NCBI RefSeq assembly: GCF_030812855.1
Contig: NZ_JAUSTK010000003.1
Span: 62,001-126,000 of the forward strand
Direction of reading: 5' to 3'
From: Paenibacillus wynnii
Lineage (GTDB): Bacteria > Bacillota > Bacilli > Paenibacillales > Paenibacillaceae
DNA length: 64,000 nt
Shown: positions 10,649 to 19,449 of the stretch, piece after piece
Numbering within the stretch: the stretch's first letter is position 1
How the letters are laid out: each line of letters starts with the position of its first letter
Program-made: the position numbers and the translations under genes
The notes under the pieces: model-generated
Told to the model about the DNA's origin: nothing
The model's input: only the letters and a program-made list of their open reading frames with translations
Database searches by the model: none

Positions 10649-11147
10649 TCCCTTCTTTGACTTCCTCTATTTCCTTAACGTCGAGAACTTCTTCTCCGCC
10701 GCCCTTTAAATCACGCAGTGAATCCAAAATAATAAGTGCAACACCTATGACAATACTGGAATCTGCCACATTAAAAATAGGGAACGTATAACTTCCGAAA
10801 TTAAATTGCAGAAAATCAACAACCTCTCCCGAAAGAAGCCGATCCAAAAAGTTGCCGAACGCTCCACCCAGTACTAAGCCAAGTGCAGTAGGCAGCAGTT
10901 TTTGTGTCTTTCTAGCCTTATTCAAGTACCAAACAATTCCAATAACTACAACAAAAGTAACCAGGAAGAATAACCATCTTTGGCCTTCTAGAATCCCAAA
11001 AGCCGCGCCGCGATTACGATGAGAGGTAATTAAAAAGAAGTTGCCGATGACCGATATTTGTTCCTGAAGCTCCAATCGTGTAGCAATTAGATACTTCGTT
11101 CCCTGGTCAATCAAAAAGACAATAACAGCAATCAGATAGTACACCAC
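10641..11147 (-). CDS. lspA: Lipoprotein signal peptidase II
   Basis: Membrane aspartyl protease that removes signal peptides from prolipoproteins after lipidation; OppA and YlaJ in this window would be substrates. It has four predicted membrane segments and the two catalytic aspartates in GNFLDRLLSGEVVDF and FNVADSSI, plus the conserved SHRNRGAAFGIL loop. I place the start at GTG 11147 (VVYYLIAVIVFLIDQGTK), which aligns with the B. subtilis N-terminus and has GGAG 11 bases upstream. The frame is open to a TTG at 11192, giving 183 residues, but that part contains a CCGCA/TGCGG hairpin and lacks a ribosome site. A 168-residue product is normal. Confidence 0.9.
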   Translation of the reverse strand: MVYYLIAVIVFLIDQGTKYLIATRLELQEQISVIGNFFLITSHRNRGAAFGILEGQRWLFFLVTFVVVIGIVWYLNKARKTQKLLPTALGLVLGGAFGNFLDRLLSGEVVDFLQFNFGSYTFPIFNVADSSIVIGVALIILDSLRDLKGGGEEVLDVKEIEEVKEGNE

Positions 11148-11393
11148 AGAAGTTGTCACTCCGTTCTTATTTTTCCCGCATTTTGCGGTCAAATACTGTA
11201 TAAAGACTCGTATATTGTAGCACAGCCCTTAAGAACACGTCTATTGGGGGCCGCTCCATGAATGGGTAATTTCGATACTATTTTCCATAGCTAAAATAAC
11301 CTTTATATGGTCAACCTAACGAAGAGCTAAACCGGAACTTAAATTTTGAACCCGCTAATTCATATATATCCACAGAAAGGGGCCTGTCTCATT

Positions 11394-12125
11394 ATGAATC
11401 ATCTAACCTCAGAGCAGCTCTCAGAGCTTCGGGCGAACCTTGAAGAGATGCAAAAAGATATCGAGAACAGAATTAAGGAGAACGATCATTACGACCTTGA
11501 TAACTCTATGCGTTATTCGTCAGGCGAGCTTTCGGAAATCGACAACCATCCCGGAGACGTCGCTACAGACCTTTATCATCGTTCTATGGACATTTCACTC
11601 TTGGAAAGAGATGAACATGAGTTAGTGGATATTAAATTGGCGCTAGCTTCCATGGATGAGGGGACTTATGGAATTTGTCTTGTGAGCGGTCAACCCATTC
11701 CATATGAACGTTTGGTCGCAGTACCCTATACATGCTACTCTAAAGAGCATAATCCTCGTCAAGAGAAGCCTATCCAACGTCCGGTAGAAGAAGAGTTTCT
11801 TATGCGTCCCTTTGGACGTTCCAGCCTTGACGACCGAGACGATTATAATGGTTTCGACGGTGAAGACGCCTGGCAAATTGTTGAAAGCTGGGGGAACTCG
11901 GATTCTCCCGCCATGGCTGAAGGAAACAACATTGATTCTTATAATGAAATGGAAATTGAGCCCGGTGAACCTAATGGCTGGGTAGAGCCTTGGGAGAACT
12001 TTGTCGCCACTGATATTACTGGGAATAATGTCACCATTATCCGTGGTCCTAGTTATGAGCATTACTTGGAGAGTGGAGAAGGCAGTTTCCTTCTGGAACC
12101 CAATAAAATAGAAGAACAGGAGTAG
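11394..12125 (+). CDS. YteA-like TraR/DksA family protein with degenerate zinc finger
   Basis: One of the few plus-strand genes. The 243-residue product begins MNHLTSEQLSELRANLEEM, a coiled-coil region, followed by GELSEIDNHPGDVATDLYHR (residues about 40-60) and a DksA-type C-terminal segment GTYGICLVSGQPIPYERL. The usual four zinc cysteines are not intact: only single cysteines remain in GIC and TCYS, as in the YteA group. An acidic tail of about 110 residues follows. YteA-type proteins are linked to sporulating Bacilli; their role is unclear. Start at ATG 11394 with AAAGGGG 11 bases before it, in preference to ATG 11346. It is divergent from lspA and convergent with the DUF5665 gene. Confidence 0.85.
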   Translation: MNHLTSEQLSELRANLEEMQKDIENRIKENDHYDLDNSMRYSSGELSEIDNHPGDVATDLYHRSMDISLLERDEHELVDIKLALASMDEGTYGICLVSGQPIPYERLVAVPYTCYSKEHNPRQEKPIQRPVEEEFLMRPFGRSSLDDRDDYNGFDGEDAWQIVESWGNSDSPAMAEGNNIDSYNEMEIEPGEPNGWVEPWENFVATDITGNNVTIIRGPSYEHYLESGEGSFLLEPNKIEEQE

Positions 12126-12146
12126 CCTATGCTGCTCCTTCTTCCA

Positions 12147-12596
12147 TTAAAAAGTCTTAAGTTCCAGTTGGTGCTGAACAATACGAACAATATCCGCAAT
12201 ATAATCACCAATGATCGGCAGATTCAGTGCCCCCAGTACCTGAAGAACATAAATGATGGTTGCCGCAAAAAAGGTAAAGCCCAGCGCAATCCCCAAACCG
12301 CGAGCAGCTCCTGAAAATATATTCAGCCAAATCAGGCGCCAGGGGGAATTTAGCAGTTCCGTATACTCTGCGATCCGTGATTTCTCCATCTGCTGCGCGA
12401 ACCCGTTTGTAAGACGGTACAATGTATTTATTTTCTCCTCGAGAGGTATATTTCCCAGATCAGATTGATCCTTAATCCCGGTTTCGGGTATTAAGATTCC
12501 CTGTTCTTTCTCGGGTTTCACGGCTTCTCCAGAGGTTTTTACAGAAATTCTACTCTTCGCTCCTGGGCTATCACTATTTCCATTCCGACCAGCCAC
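12147..12596 (-). CDS. DUF5665 family membrane protein
   Basis: A 149-residue protein with a polar N-terminal half and a short helix-rich segment (EEKINTLYRLTNGFAQQMEK). The conserved core, about residues 80-140, contains SPWRLIWLNIFSGAARGLG and one or two hydrophobic segments (ALGFTFFAATIIYVLQVLG, then LPIIGDYIADIV). I assign it to DUF5665 by memory of this core; the function is unknown. Start GTG 12596 with AAGGGG upstream is plausible, but later starts cannot be excluded because the N-terminal 50 residues look unconstrained. It is downstream of ileS and separated from it by the ileS terminator. Confidence 0.75.
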   Translation of the reverse strand: MAGRNGNSDSPGAKSRISVKTSGEAVKPEKEQGILIPETGIKDQSDLGNIPLEEKINTLYRLTNGFAQQMEKSRIAEYTELLNSPWRLIWLNIFSGAARGLGIALGFTFFAATIIYVLQVLGALNLPIIGDYIADIVRIVQHQLELKTF

Positions 12597-12637
12597 GGCA
12601 TACGGCCCCTTCCCCGCCCCTGTAGCGCCACAAAGTA

Positions 12638-12689
12638 AACGAGCCCGGCTCAGGAGTTCAAGGTACTCTCCTGAAGCACGGAGCTCGTT
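12638..12689 (-). terminator. Stem-loop after ileS, probable terminator
   Basis: AACGAGC (complement of 12683-12689) pairs with GCTCGTT (complement of 12638-12644), and a second inner stem, TTCAGGAG with CTCCTGA, extends it. It is followed on the minus strand by TTACTTTG, a weak U tract. A separate perfect 9-bp inverted repeat (ATAAACAGA/TCTGTTTAT) lies at 12727-12751, closer to ileS. Confidence 0.6.
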
Positions 12690-12796
12690 ATTTTGCGCCG
12701 AAATATAAAGAGGCTATATTTCCCGCATAAACAGAAAACACCTCTGTTTATACTTGTGCCGCTAGTATATGCCGTTTCCAGACAAGTAATGCAAAT

Positions 12797-15700
12797 TTAT
12801 GCGTTGATATAAATACCTATCGATTTGCCGCTGGCATCCACAGTCTCGAAAGTATAGTCCCCGCCAAATTCAATAGTGGTAACAAGTACATTATCACGTA
12901 ATACGTCCTCAAAAGCAGTTACTGCCGCCTTCAGCTCATCGTCTACATTTAACGTCAAGGCAATTCGTTTATCAATCGGCAGATCCAGACGTTTACGATA
13001 ATCCTGCACAGCCCGTACGATTTCGCGTACCCATCCCTCTTGTTCAAGAGCAGGTGTAATCTCGGTGTTAAGAGCTACCGTAATTCCATAACCGGATGCC
13101 GAAGCAAATCCTGGCTTGGCCTGCTTCTCTACAAGCAATTCCTCAGCCGTAATTTGCAGTTCTTCACCTTCCGGTGTAGCGATTGTGATAACGCCATCCT
13201 GTACGGTTTTACGGGTGGAGTCGCTATCCAGTCCTTTAAGGAAGCTTTGGATAAACCCAACGTTTTTACCGTATTTTTTACCGGCTACTTTAAGGTTCAA
13301 CTTCAGTGTGAAATCGACGAACCCGCTATCACTGGTCTCCAGTACTAAGTTCTTGATGTTGATTTCGTCCTTAACGATATCCCCGTAGCCTGCAGCGTCG
13401 AAGGTGTGATCCAAGGAAACGATAAGCTCTGACAACGGCTGGCGTGTCTTAATGCCTGTTTCGTTGCGGACATTACGCGCCAGCTCCACAATCGCTCTCG
13501 CACTTTCCATATCCTGCTCCAGGTTCTTGTCAATCAGGCTTTCGTCTGCGACCGGATAATCGGCCAAGTGTACACTCTCTCCGCCACCCAGGTTAGTGAA
13601 GATGTCCTCAGACAGCATAGGTGTGAACGGAGCCATCAATGTAGCAGTAGTCAATAATACTCGTGTAAGAGTACGGTAAGCATCGAGCTTATCCTCGCTC
13701 AGTCCGCTTCCCCAGAAACGGTCACGCGAACGGCGGATATACCAGTTACTCAGCTCATCCACGAAATTCTCGATGGCTTTGGATGAGTTCACGAAGTCAT
13801 TTACTGCTAACCCTTTTTCGACCACAAGAATCAAGCTGTTCAGACGGGACAGAATCCAACGGTCCAGCTTATGCTCCGACACCTTAAACGGATGCTCAGC
13901 CGGATCATAACCATCAATGCCGGCATAAAGCGTCAAAAAGGCATGTGTGTTGACAAGGGTATCTACAACCTTGGATTTCGTCTCGCCCACCAAACTGCGG
14001 GAGAAACGTTTATTATTCCATGGTGCACTATCGGACAAAATTGCCCAACGGAATGCATCCGTACCGTATTCATTCATGATTTCCCACGGGTCAATAACAT
14101 TGCCCTTGGATTTGGACATTTTTTGACCATTCTCATCCAGGATATGTCCGGTCGCAATAACAGCTTTGTAAGGAGCTACGCCCTTGAACAAAGTTGAAAC
14201 GGCAAGCAAGCTGTAGAACCAGCCGCGTGTCTGGTCAATTCCTTCGCAGATCATATCGGCCGGATATTGATCATTTAGCTTATCCTCATTCTCAAACGGA
14301 TAGTGGCTTTGCGCAAAAGGCATCGAGCCGCTGTCGAACCACACGTCAATAACCTCTGAAGTTCGTACCATCACTCCGCCTTCGCTGAATGGGCTGCGCA
14401 GCTGGATGTTATCCACATATGGCTTATGAAGTTCAATATCCTCTGGTACGTCAGTAGTAGCCATTGCTCTCAATTCAGCAATACTGTGGGGTGCAAATTC
14501 CTTACCTGTATCTTGGCAAACCCATACATTCAGCGGAGTTCCCCAGTAACGGTTACGGCTGATATTCCAGTCTACCAGCTCATCCAGGAATTTGCCGAAG
14601 CGACCTTCACGAACGTGTCCAGGGTACCAATTCACACTGTTGTTGTTAGCGATAAGCTGATCCTTGATCGCTGTCGTATTGATGAACCAACTGTCTGTTG
14701 CGTAGTACAGAAGCGGTGTATCACAACGCCAGCAGAACGGGTAACTATGCTCATATTTCTCTTTACCATACAGCAGGCCTTTTTCCGAAAGCATCTTAAT
14801 GATATCCAAATCGCAATCCTTCACAAAACGTCCAGCAAAATCAGTCACGATGTCCGTGTATTTACCTGAGGTATCCACAACGTTGACGAAGCTGATGCCG
14901 TTCTCGCGGCAAGACTTATAGTCATCCTCTCCATGCGCCGGAGCCATATGTACAATCCCTGTACCGCTGGCATCAGTTACAAAGGAAGCACCTACGATGA
15001 CATTGCTCTTCTCAGCTTGGATATATCCGAAAGGAGGGGCATAGGTTTTGCCGATAAACTCAGAACCTTTATGAGTAGAAAGGAGCGTATGCTCGCCTTT
15101 CACGACCTCTTCCACCAGATTCTTGGCCAGGATATACACGCCATCTTCCTGTTGCACCCGCACATAATCCATATCGGGGTTCATTGCCAAAGCCATATGC
15201 GCAGGAAGTGTCCATGGAGTGGTAGTCCAAGCTAGAACATAGTCTCCGCTGTCATTCAGTTTGAACTTTGCCGTTGCACTGAGATCCTTAACCGTTTTGT
15301 AGCCTTGCGCTACTTCATGCGAGCTAAGGGTAGTCTGACAGCTCGGGCAATAAGGACTTACACGGTGGCCGCGGTACAAAAGGCCCTTCTCATGAACGGT
15401 AGCCAAGATGTTCCACACGCTCTCGATATAGGTATTCTCCAAAGTTACGTATGGGTTATCCAAATCTGTCCAGTAACCAATAGCTTCCGTAAATTCACGC
15501 CACTGCTTCTCGTAACCAAATACGCTGGCTTTACACTTTTGGATAAATTTCTCGACGCCATACTCTTCAATTTGTTGCTTGCCTGAAATACCCAGCTGTT
15601 TCTCAACACCCAACTCTACCGGGAGACCATGTGTATCCCAGCCCGCTTTACGAATAACACGGTACCCCTTCATTGTCTGGTATCGTCCGATGAAATCCTT

Positions 15701-15889
15701 GATTACCCGTCCGAGCACGTGCCCGATATGCGGAGCACCATTAGCGGTTGGGGGTCCCTCATAGAATACATAGTTCGGACGTCCCTCACGGTTCTCCATC
15801 GATCTGCGGAATGTATTCTCGTCGCTCCATTTCTTCAATATACGGACATCTCTTGCCCGCGCTTTTTCCTTGATATCTACCTTTTGCAT
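12797..15889 (-). CDS. ileS: Isoleucyl-tRNA synthetase, apparently type 2 (eukaryote-like)
   Basis: Charges tRNA-Ile and edits valine. The 1030-residue class I synthetase has HIGH at residues 54-57 (APHIGHVLGRVIKDFIGRY), the CP1 editing domain with WTTTPWTLPAHMAL, and KMSKSKGN near residue 589. The length, the FYEGPPTANG block and the KAGWDTHGLPVELGVEKQLG region resemble type 2 (eukaryote-like) IleRS rather than the roughly 920-residue type 1 enzyme of B. subtilis, which ends in a zinc finger; type 2 enzymes are known for low mupirocin sensitivity. Start ATG 15889, with AAAGGATT before it; the frame is open to 15952 into the T-box terminator. It is transcribed alone behind an isoleucine T-box leader. 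Confidence 0.96.
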   Translation of the reverse strand: MQKVDIKEKARARDVRILKKWSDENTFRRSMENREGRPNYVFYEGPPTANGAPHIGHVLGRVIKDFIGRYQTMKGYRVIRKAGWDTHGLPVELGVEKQLGISGKQQIEEYGVEKFIQKCKASVFGYEKQWREFTEAIGYWTDLDNPYVTLENTYIESVWNILATVHEKGLLYRGHRVSPYCPSCQTTLSSHEVAQGYKTVKDLSATAKFKLNDSGDYVLAWTTTPWTLPAHMALAMNPDMDYVRVQQEDGVYILAKNLVEEVVKGEHTLLSTHKGSEFIGKTYAPPFGYIQAEKSNVIVGASFVTDASGTGIVHMAPAHGEDDYKSCRENGISFVNVVDTSGKYTDIVTDFAGRFVKDCDLDIIKMLSEKGLLYGKEKYEHSYPFCWRCDTPLLYYATDSWFINTTAIKDQLIANNNSVNWYPGHVREGRFGKFLDELVDWNISRNRYWGTPLNVWVCQDTGKEFAPHSIAELRAMATTDVPEDIELHKPYVDNIQLRSPFSEGGVMVRTSEVIDVWFDSGSMPFAQSHYPFENEDKLNDQYPADMICEGIDQTRGWFYSLLAVSTLFKGVAPYKAVIATGHILDENGQKMSKSKGNVIDPWEIMNEYGTDAFRWAILSDSAPWNNKRFSRSLVGETKSKVVDTLVNTHAFLTLYAGIDGYDPAEHPFKVSEHKLDRWILSRLNSLILVVEKGLAVNDFVNSSKAIENFVDELSNWYIRRSRDRFWGSGLSEDKLDAYRTLTRVLLTTATLMAPFTPMLSEDIFTNLGGGESVHLADYPVADESLIDKNLEQDMESARAIVELARNVRNETGIKTRQPLSELIVSLDHTFDAAGYGDIVKDEINIKNLVLETSDSGFVDFTLKLNLKVAGKKYGKNVGFIQSFLKGLDSDSTRKTVQDGVITIATPEGEELQITAEELLVEKQAKPGFASASGYGITVALNTEITPALEQEGWVREIVRAVQDYRKRLDLPIDKRIALTLNVDDELKAAVTAFEDVLRDNVLVTTIEFGGDYTFETVDASGKSIGIYINA

Positions 15890-15924
15890 GGTGGTCAATC
15901 CTTTCAAATAATATTTCACTGAAA

Positions 15925-16250
15925 ACAAAAAAGAGCATCTCTCCACCCCCAAAGGGGCGAGACGATGCTCGCGATACCACCCTAATTCAGTGCTTACGGT
16001 GTTTCCATACAGGAAACAGCAATCAGCACGATCTCAGTTCCGCGCCTAAAGATCTAGCACGGATCCGGTGTAACGTCCGGCAGACGGCTTGGCTTACGCA
16101 CGAATGAACGCTTCAGCTAGGCTTCTAGGGGAAGATCTTCCTTCAGGGTCTGAACATCGGCTCTCAGCAATCACCGACTCTCTGGGGAACGTAACCTTGA
16201 CGTACTGGTCCCTTCATCGAATACATATGAACATTGTACAGATATGTTCT
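15925..16250 (-). promoter_or_regulatory. T-box riboswitch leader of ileS (tRNA-Ile responsive)
   Basis: On the minus strand the leader contains a stem I region with AGAGAGTCGGTGATTGCTGA and GAGCCGATG near 16155-16185, then the T-box core AGGGTGGTATCGCG at about 15971-15984. A strong terminator follows: GAGCATC and GATGCTC arms at 15933-15970 with a U tract at 15925-15932. The variable base in TGGT pairs with discriminator A, as expected for tRNA-Ile. A candidate specifier ATC lies at 16134-16136, but I did not fold the leader. Uncharged tRNA-Ile should stabilise the antiterminator. Confidence 0.93.
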
Positions 16251-16251
16251 A

Positions 16252-16280
16252 GTTATAGCCTCTTTGACTCCAAATGTCAA
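16252..16280 (-). promoter_or_regulatory. Sigma-A promoter of ileS
   Basis: TTGACA at 16275-16280, a 17-base spacer and TATAAC at 16252-16257 on the minus strand, immediately upstream of the T-box leader. Confidence 0.85.
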
Positions 16281-16332
16281 TATTAGAGGCAATTAGTGGG
16301 ATTACGCCCCCAACTTGCAAAGGAGGCTTAAA

Positions 16333-16517
16333 TAGTTGTATTCCATACAGCTATCTATTGGTTATCCCTGGTTTGTAATGATTTAGTTGCACTAAATACA
16401 CCTAAATGACTGAGAAGCAGCTTGTTTTGTCTAATAAGTGCCAAATAGTTGTAGAAAGTACACTTATATGAGTTTCTCCTATGAAAAAATGGAGTTTAGT
16501 TGCACAAAGTGCAATTA
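16333..16517. repeat. Four spaced copies of a TTGYA-N5-TRCA palindrome
   Basis: Copies of TAGTTG(T/C)A-N5-T(A/G)CA begin at 16333, 16384, 16446 and 16497, spaced 51, 62 and 51 bp. Each is a hyphenated palindrome, for example TAGTTGTATTCCATACAGCTA. The same core occurs in the 52-bp array at 7801-8158. The last copy also forms the divIVA terminator. These copies fill most of the space between the ileS promoter and divIVA; no gene is seen there. Confidence 0.75.
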
Positions 16518-16523
16518 AACTCC
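16484..16523 (-). terminator. Intrinsic terminator after divIVA
   Basis: GGAGTTTA-N-TTGCAC and GTGCAA-N-TAAACTCC pair around a 3-base loop (16491-16523), followed on the minus strand by ATTTTTTC. It lies 56 bases past the divIVA stop. Confidence 0.9.
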
Positions 16524-16578
16524 ATTTCATAGCTCAACATGGGATAAATCACGATTGTATACGATGCAGCCTCAAAGG

Positions 16579-17076
16579 CTAGATAACGCCTTCACGGACC
16601 TCACGAATTTCACCGCGGCTGTCCAATGCATCCCAATCATCCTGGGAGAGAAGCTCCAGCTGAGCTTCAAGAAGTGTCCGAAAACGAGTCCGGTAGATAG
16701 AAGCTTGCTTACGCAGCTCCTCCGTTTCTATCGAAACCTTCCGGGATTTGGACAGTGCCTCATTTATAATCCGGTCGGCATTTTTCTCCGATTCCTTGAT
16801 GATAAGCTGAGACTCCTTCTTCGCATTGCTTTTCACCTCATCGGCCGCTTCTTGAGCAACAATGATCGTCTTGGAAAGTGTTTCTTCAATATGCACAAAA
16901 TGATCTAAACGCTCTTGAATAGATAAAAGCTGATTGTGCAGCTCCTTATTCTCACGGATGACGATTTCGTAATCCTTGATCACCTGATCCAAAAATTCGT
17001 TGACCTCATCCTCATCATAACCTCGGAATCGCCGGGCGAATTCCTTGTTATGTATATCGAGCGGTGTTAATGGCAT
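16579..17076 (-). CDS. divIVA: Septum and pole placement protein DivIVA
   Basis: Coiled-coil protein that binds negatively curved membrane at septa and poles and recruits division, sporulation and polar factors. The 165-residue product has the conserved membrane-binding N-terminus MPLTPLDIHNKEFARRFRGY with the DEDEVNEFLDQV segment, then long coiled coil (about residues 30-130) and a short acidic tail. ATG 17076 follows AGGAGG by ten bases; the in-frame extension to 17112 is not supported. It is the last gene of the ylm cluster, in the same order as in B. subtilis, where divIVA precedes ileS, and it has its own terminator. Confidence 0.96.
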   Translation of the reverse strand: MPLTPLDIHNKEFARRFRGYDEDEVNEFLDQVIKDYEIVIRENKELHNQLLSIQERLDHFVHIEETLSKTIIVAQEAADEVKSNAKKESQLIIKESEKNADRIINEALSKSRKVSIETEELRKQASIYRTRFRTLLEAQLELLSQDDWDALDSRGEIREVREGVI

Positions 17077-17234
17077 GCTGTATGCACCTCCTAGAATTTC
17101 GGACCTCTTCATGCACTATCAATCAGAGCATCCCCAAGCCTGCCTCTATACAATTATCGGCGTCCGGCTGCTGAAATGTTTGCTGCCTTGAGATAATGAA
17201 TTTCGACAATTAAACTCGAATTCCTGCAAGGTGA

Positions 17235-18017
17235 CTATACAAATTTACCAACCTGAACATGATATCGTCCCTTTTTGGTCAACCCGCCTATCTCCATTAC
17301 CTTGAATCGACCAAAGCCTTGTACAGAAACCATATCGCCTTCCTTAAGTGCAAAGGAAGGGTCTTCTTCCACCTTCCAATTCACCCGTACTCGCCCACCC
17401 TTAATCGGGACAAGAATTTTGCTCCGGCTCAGGCGGCATACATCTGCAGCAATACCATCTAACCGTAAAGAGGCAACCGTAAAGTCCATCATTTCAAGCT
17501 TGACTTCCATACTGCGGAGGGCAGAAAGCGGCAATATCTCCGTACTCACAGATACCCGATGGACTCCATTCAAGTGGATAGCCAGATAATCAGCGATATC
17601 CGATGTGACGACGGCATGGCAACCGTTCTCGACCACACGAATATCGCCAATTTTACTTCTTTTGATGCCAAGCCCTAGAATGGAGCCCATATAGTCGCTA
17701 TGTTCCAAAGCCTGAAACTTTTGTTCGATAGGAGTAATCGCCAGCACCTTCATCTGCATATCCTCAGCATTCAAATCACGATAATCTGGTGCGATGATCG
17801 CCCGCCGCCGCTCCGCATCCTGATCTCCGCCTTCCCATCTGACGATAACGTCGGGATGACGGTTAACCAGGCTTTGCAGAATATAGCCCTGCCGCGGATC
17901 TAAAAAGTCGGTCAGCTTGACCTCATGATACTCACCAGCATGGCTAACCCATTCCCAGGCCCTGTCCACAAATTGCCGTTCATCCGGGTGAAAGTGGCCA
18001 TAGACTTCATTCTTCAT
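17235..18017 (-). CDS. ylmH: S4-domain RNA-binding protein YlmH (RqcP2-type)
   Basis: A 260-residue protein with an N-terminal YlmH domain (MKNEVYGHFHPDERQFVDRA) and a C-terminal S4 RNA-binding domain at about residues 180-240 (LRLDGIAADVCRLSRSK, then VRVNWKVEEDPSFALKEGDM and VQGFGRF). In B. subtilis YlmH binds stalled 50S subunits in ribosome quality control. ATG 18017 begins only two bases after the yggT stop (18022) and its Shine-Dalgarno (AATAGG) is weak and very close to the ATG, so translation probably depends on coupling with yggT. Length is normal for the family. Confidence 0.93.
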   Translation of the reverse strand: MKNEVYGHFHPDERQFVDRAWEWVSHAGEYHEVKLTDFLDPRQGYILQSLVNRHPDVIVRWEGGDQDAERRRAIIAPDYRDLNAEDMQMKVLAITPIEQKFQALEHSDYMGSILGLGIKRSKIGDIRVVENGCHAVVTSDIADYLAIHLNGVHRVSVSTEILPLSALRSMEVKLEMMDFTVASLRLDGIAADVCRLSRSKILVPIKGGRVRVNWKVEEDPSFALKEGDMVSVQGFGRFKVMEIGGLTKKGRYHVQVGKFV

Positions 18018-18021
18018 CCTA

Positions 18022-18291
18022 TTAGCCTATAAAGTATCTCAGAATTGACTTTAATCCGCCTGCAGCAAACTCCAGCACAATTAATGCGATGAAAGGCGAA
18101 ATATCAAGTGTTCCGAAAAGGGGAGGTATAATTTTGCGAAAAGGTGCCAAATACGGTTCTACCAGCTTGCTTAACAGCTCCCCGATAAAACTATCACGCA
18201 CATTAGGCAACCAGGACATCAGCACATAAAAAATAATCATGAAGAAATAAATATTGAACAGTATATCAATAATCGACTCGATTTGGGTCAA
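18022..18291 (-). CDS. ylmG: YggT family membrane protein (YlmG)
   Basis: An 89-residue protein with two hydrophobic segments (residues about 8-28 and 64-84) separated by the conserved loop SWLPNVRDSFIGELLSKLVE and PYLAPFRKIIPP. The family is conserved next to sepF and has been linked to division and membrane organisation, with no enzymatic role known. The start is TTG 18291, seven bases after GAGGTGA. It follows sepF by seven bases. Confidence 0.93.
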   Translation of the reverse strand: MTQIESIIDILFNIYFFMIIFYVLMSWLPNVRDSFIGELLSKLVEPYLAPFRKIIPPLFGTLDISPFIALIVLEFAAGGLKSILRYFIG

Positions 18292-18298
18292 AACCCGT

Positions 18299-18748
18299 TC
18301 ACCTCATTCTATTATAATCTTGTTCGTCACCCAGGATTTCAGTAATGGAGCCCTGAATTTCAACTGTATCCGGTGTGCACATAAATATATTGCCCCCAAT
18401 TTTGGAGATTCCTCCACCAAGGGCATATACGGTACCACTAATAAAATCAATAATTTTCATCGCTTGGTCATTGCGTACACGCTGCAAATTGATGACAACC
18501 GTCCGGTGCGAACGGAGATGGTCGGCAATTTCCTGAGCCTCATCATACGAACGGGGCTCATACAGTACAACCTTCACATTTTTTTGCGAATGAATACTGA
18601 CTACATTGCCAGCACGTTGGTTTTTGCGGGTTTCTACAGGCACAGGTTCAAAATCTTCCTCATCACGGGAAGAAATTTGTTCCCGTTCTATAATTTCTTC
18701 TTCCTCCTGTAAACCCAAAAAGTTCATAAACCGGTTCATCACACCCAT
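18299..18748 (-). CDS. sepF: Cell division protein SepF
   Basis: SepF forms arcs that tether and bundle FtsZ at the septum. The 149-residue protein has an N-terminal amphipathic membrane-binding helix ([14 protein letters not shown]), an acidic linker and the C-terminal SepF domain (about residues 65-145) with [20 protein letters not shown] and [13 protein letters not shown] 18748 overlaps the ylmE stop (TGATG) and lies seven bases after GGAGG; the GTG just upstream is less likely. FtsZ, FtsA and DivIVA are encoded nearby. Confidence 0.96.
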   Translation of the reverse strand: MGVMNRFMNFLGLQEEEEIIEREQISSRDEEDFEPVPVETRKNQRAGNVVSIHSQKNVKVVLYEPRSYDEAQEIADHLRSHRTVVINLQRVRNDQAMKIIDFISGTVYALGGGISKIGGNIFMCTPDTVEIQGSITEILGDEQDYNRMR

Positions 18749-19446
18749 CACGATCCCTCCTCATGGCCTACTAATACCGTGCCCAGGCGAACCCAGGTGG
18801 ATCCTTCTTCTATAGCCACTTCAAAATCATTTGACATTCCCATAGACAGTTCAAGTATCGGCTGAGGTGTTAGTGCTTGTTGATTCAATTCATCTCTTAA
18901 CTCACGTAAACCCCGAAATACAGGACGGGTAAGCTCTGGATCTTCCTCAAAAGGAGCCATTGTCATAAGCCCAATTACTTTTACATGGTCCAAATCTGAG
19001 ATACTCCGCAAAAAGTCAGGAACTTCTTCCGGTGTCAGACCATATTTGCTGTCTTCGCCCGAAATGTTTACTTGAAGAAACACGTTAACGTCAATCCCTG
19101 CCGTCTTTGCTTTCCTTTGCAGCTCCTGCGCCAGAGAGAGCCGGTCCAAAGAATGTATATATTGAAATTTGCCGATAACGTCCCTGACCTTGTTAGTCTG
19201 TAAATGCCCGATAAAATGCCAAATCCCTTGATCTCCGAGTGCTTCCCATTTGCTCTCAGCATCCTGCCAGCGGCTTTCACCGATATGCTCCATAGAGGCT
19301 TCAAGTACAGAGGCAACCATATTCAAAGATACATATTTCGTAACCGCAATCACATGGACATCACTTGGATTCCGGCCACTTGCCTTACAGGCTTGCTGTA
19401 TGCGCTCATTAACTCCGGCTATTCTCTCCTGCAACGTCAAGGCCAA
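18748..19446 (-). CDS. ylmE: PLP homeostasis protein (YggS/YlmE family)
   Basis: A PLP-binding protein of the fold-type III alanine racemase-like barrel, implicated in pyridoxal phosphate and amino-acid homeostasis rather than catalysis. The 232-residue product has the PLP lysine in VIAVTKYVS near residue 36, [23 protein letters not shown], and the C-terminal [21 protein letters not shown] motif. The start is TTG 19446, eight bases after GGAGA. It follows pgeF by three bases and overlaps sepF by one base, so the group is very compact. Confidence 0.95.
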   Translation of the reverse strand: MALTLQERIAGVNERIQQACKASGRNPSDVHVIAVTKYVSLNMVASVLEASMEHIGESRWQDAESKWEALGDQGIWHFIGHLQTNKVRDVIGKFQYIHSLDRLSLAQELQRKAKTAGIDVNVFLQVNISGEDSKYGLTPEEVPDFLRSISDLDHVKVIGLMTMAPFEEDPELTRPVFRGLRELRDELNQQALTPQPILELSMGMSNDFEVAIEEGSTWVRLGTVLVGHEEGS

Positions 19447-19449
19447 AAT

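Noticed and set aside
12727-12751. Second ileS terminator
   Set aside because: The 9-bp inverted repeat is perfect but lacks any U tract on the minus strand, so it was left as an unexplained inverted repeat.
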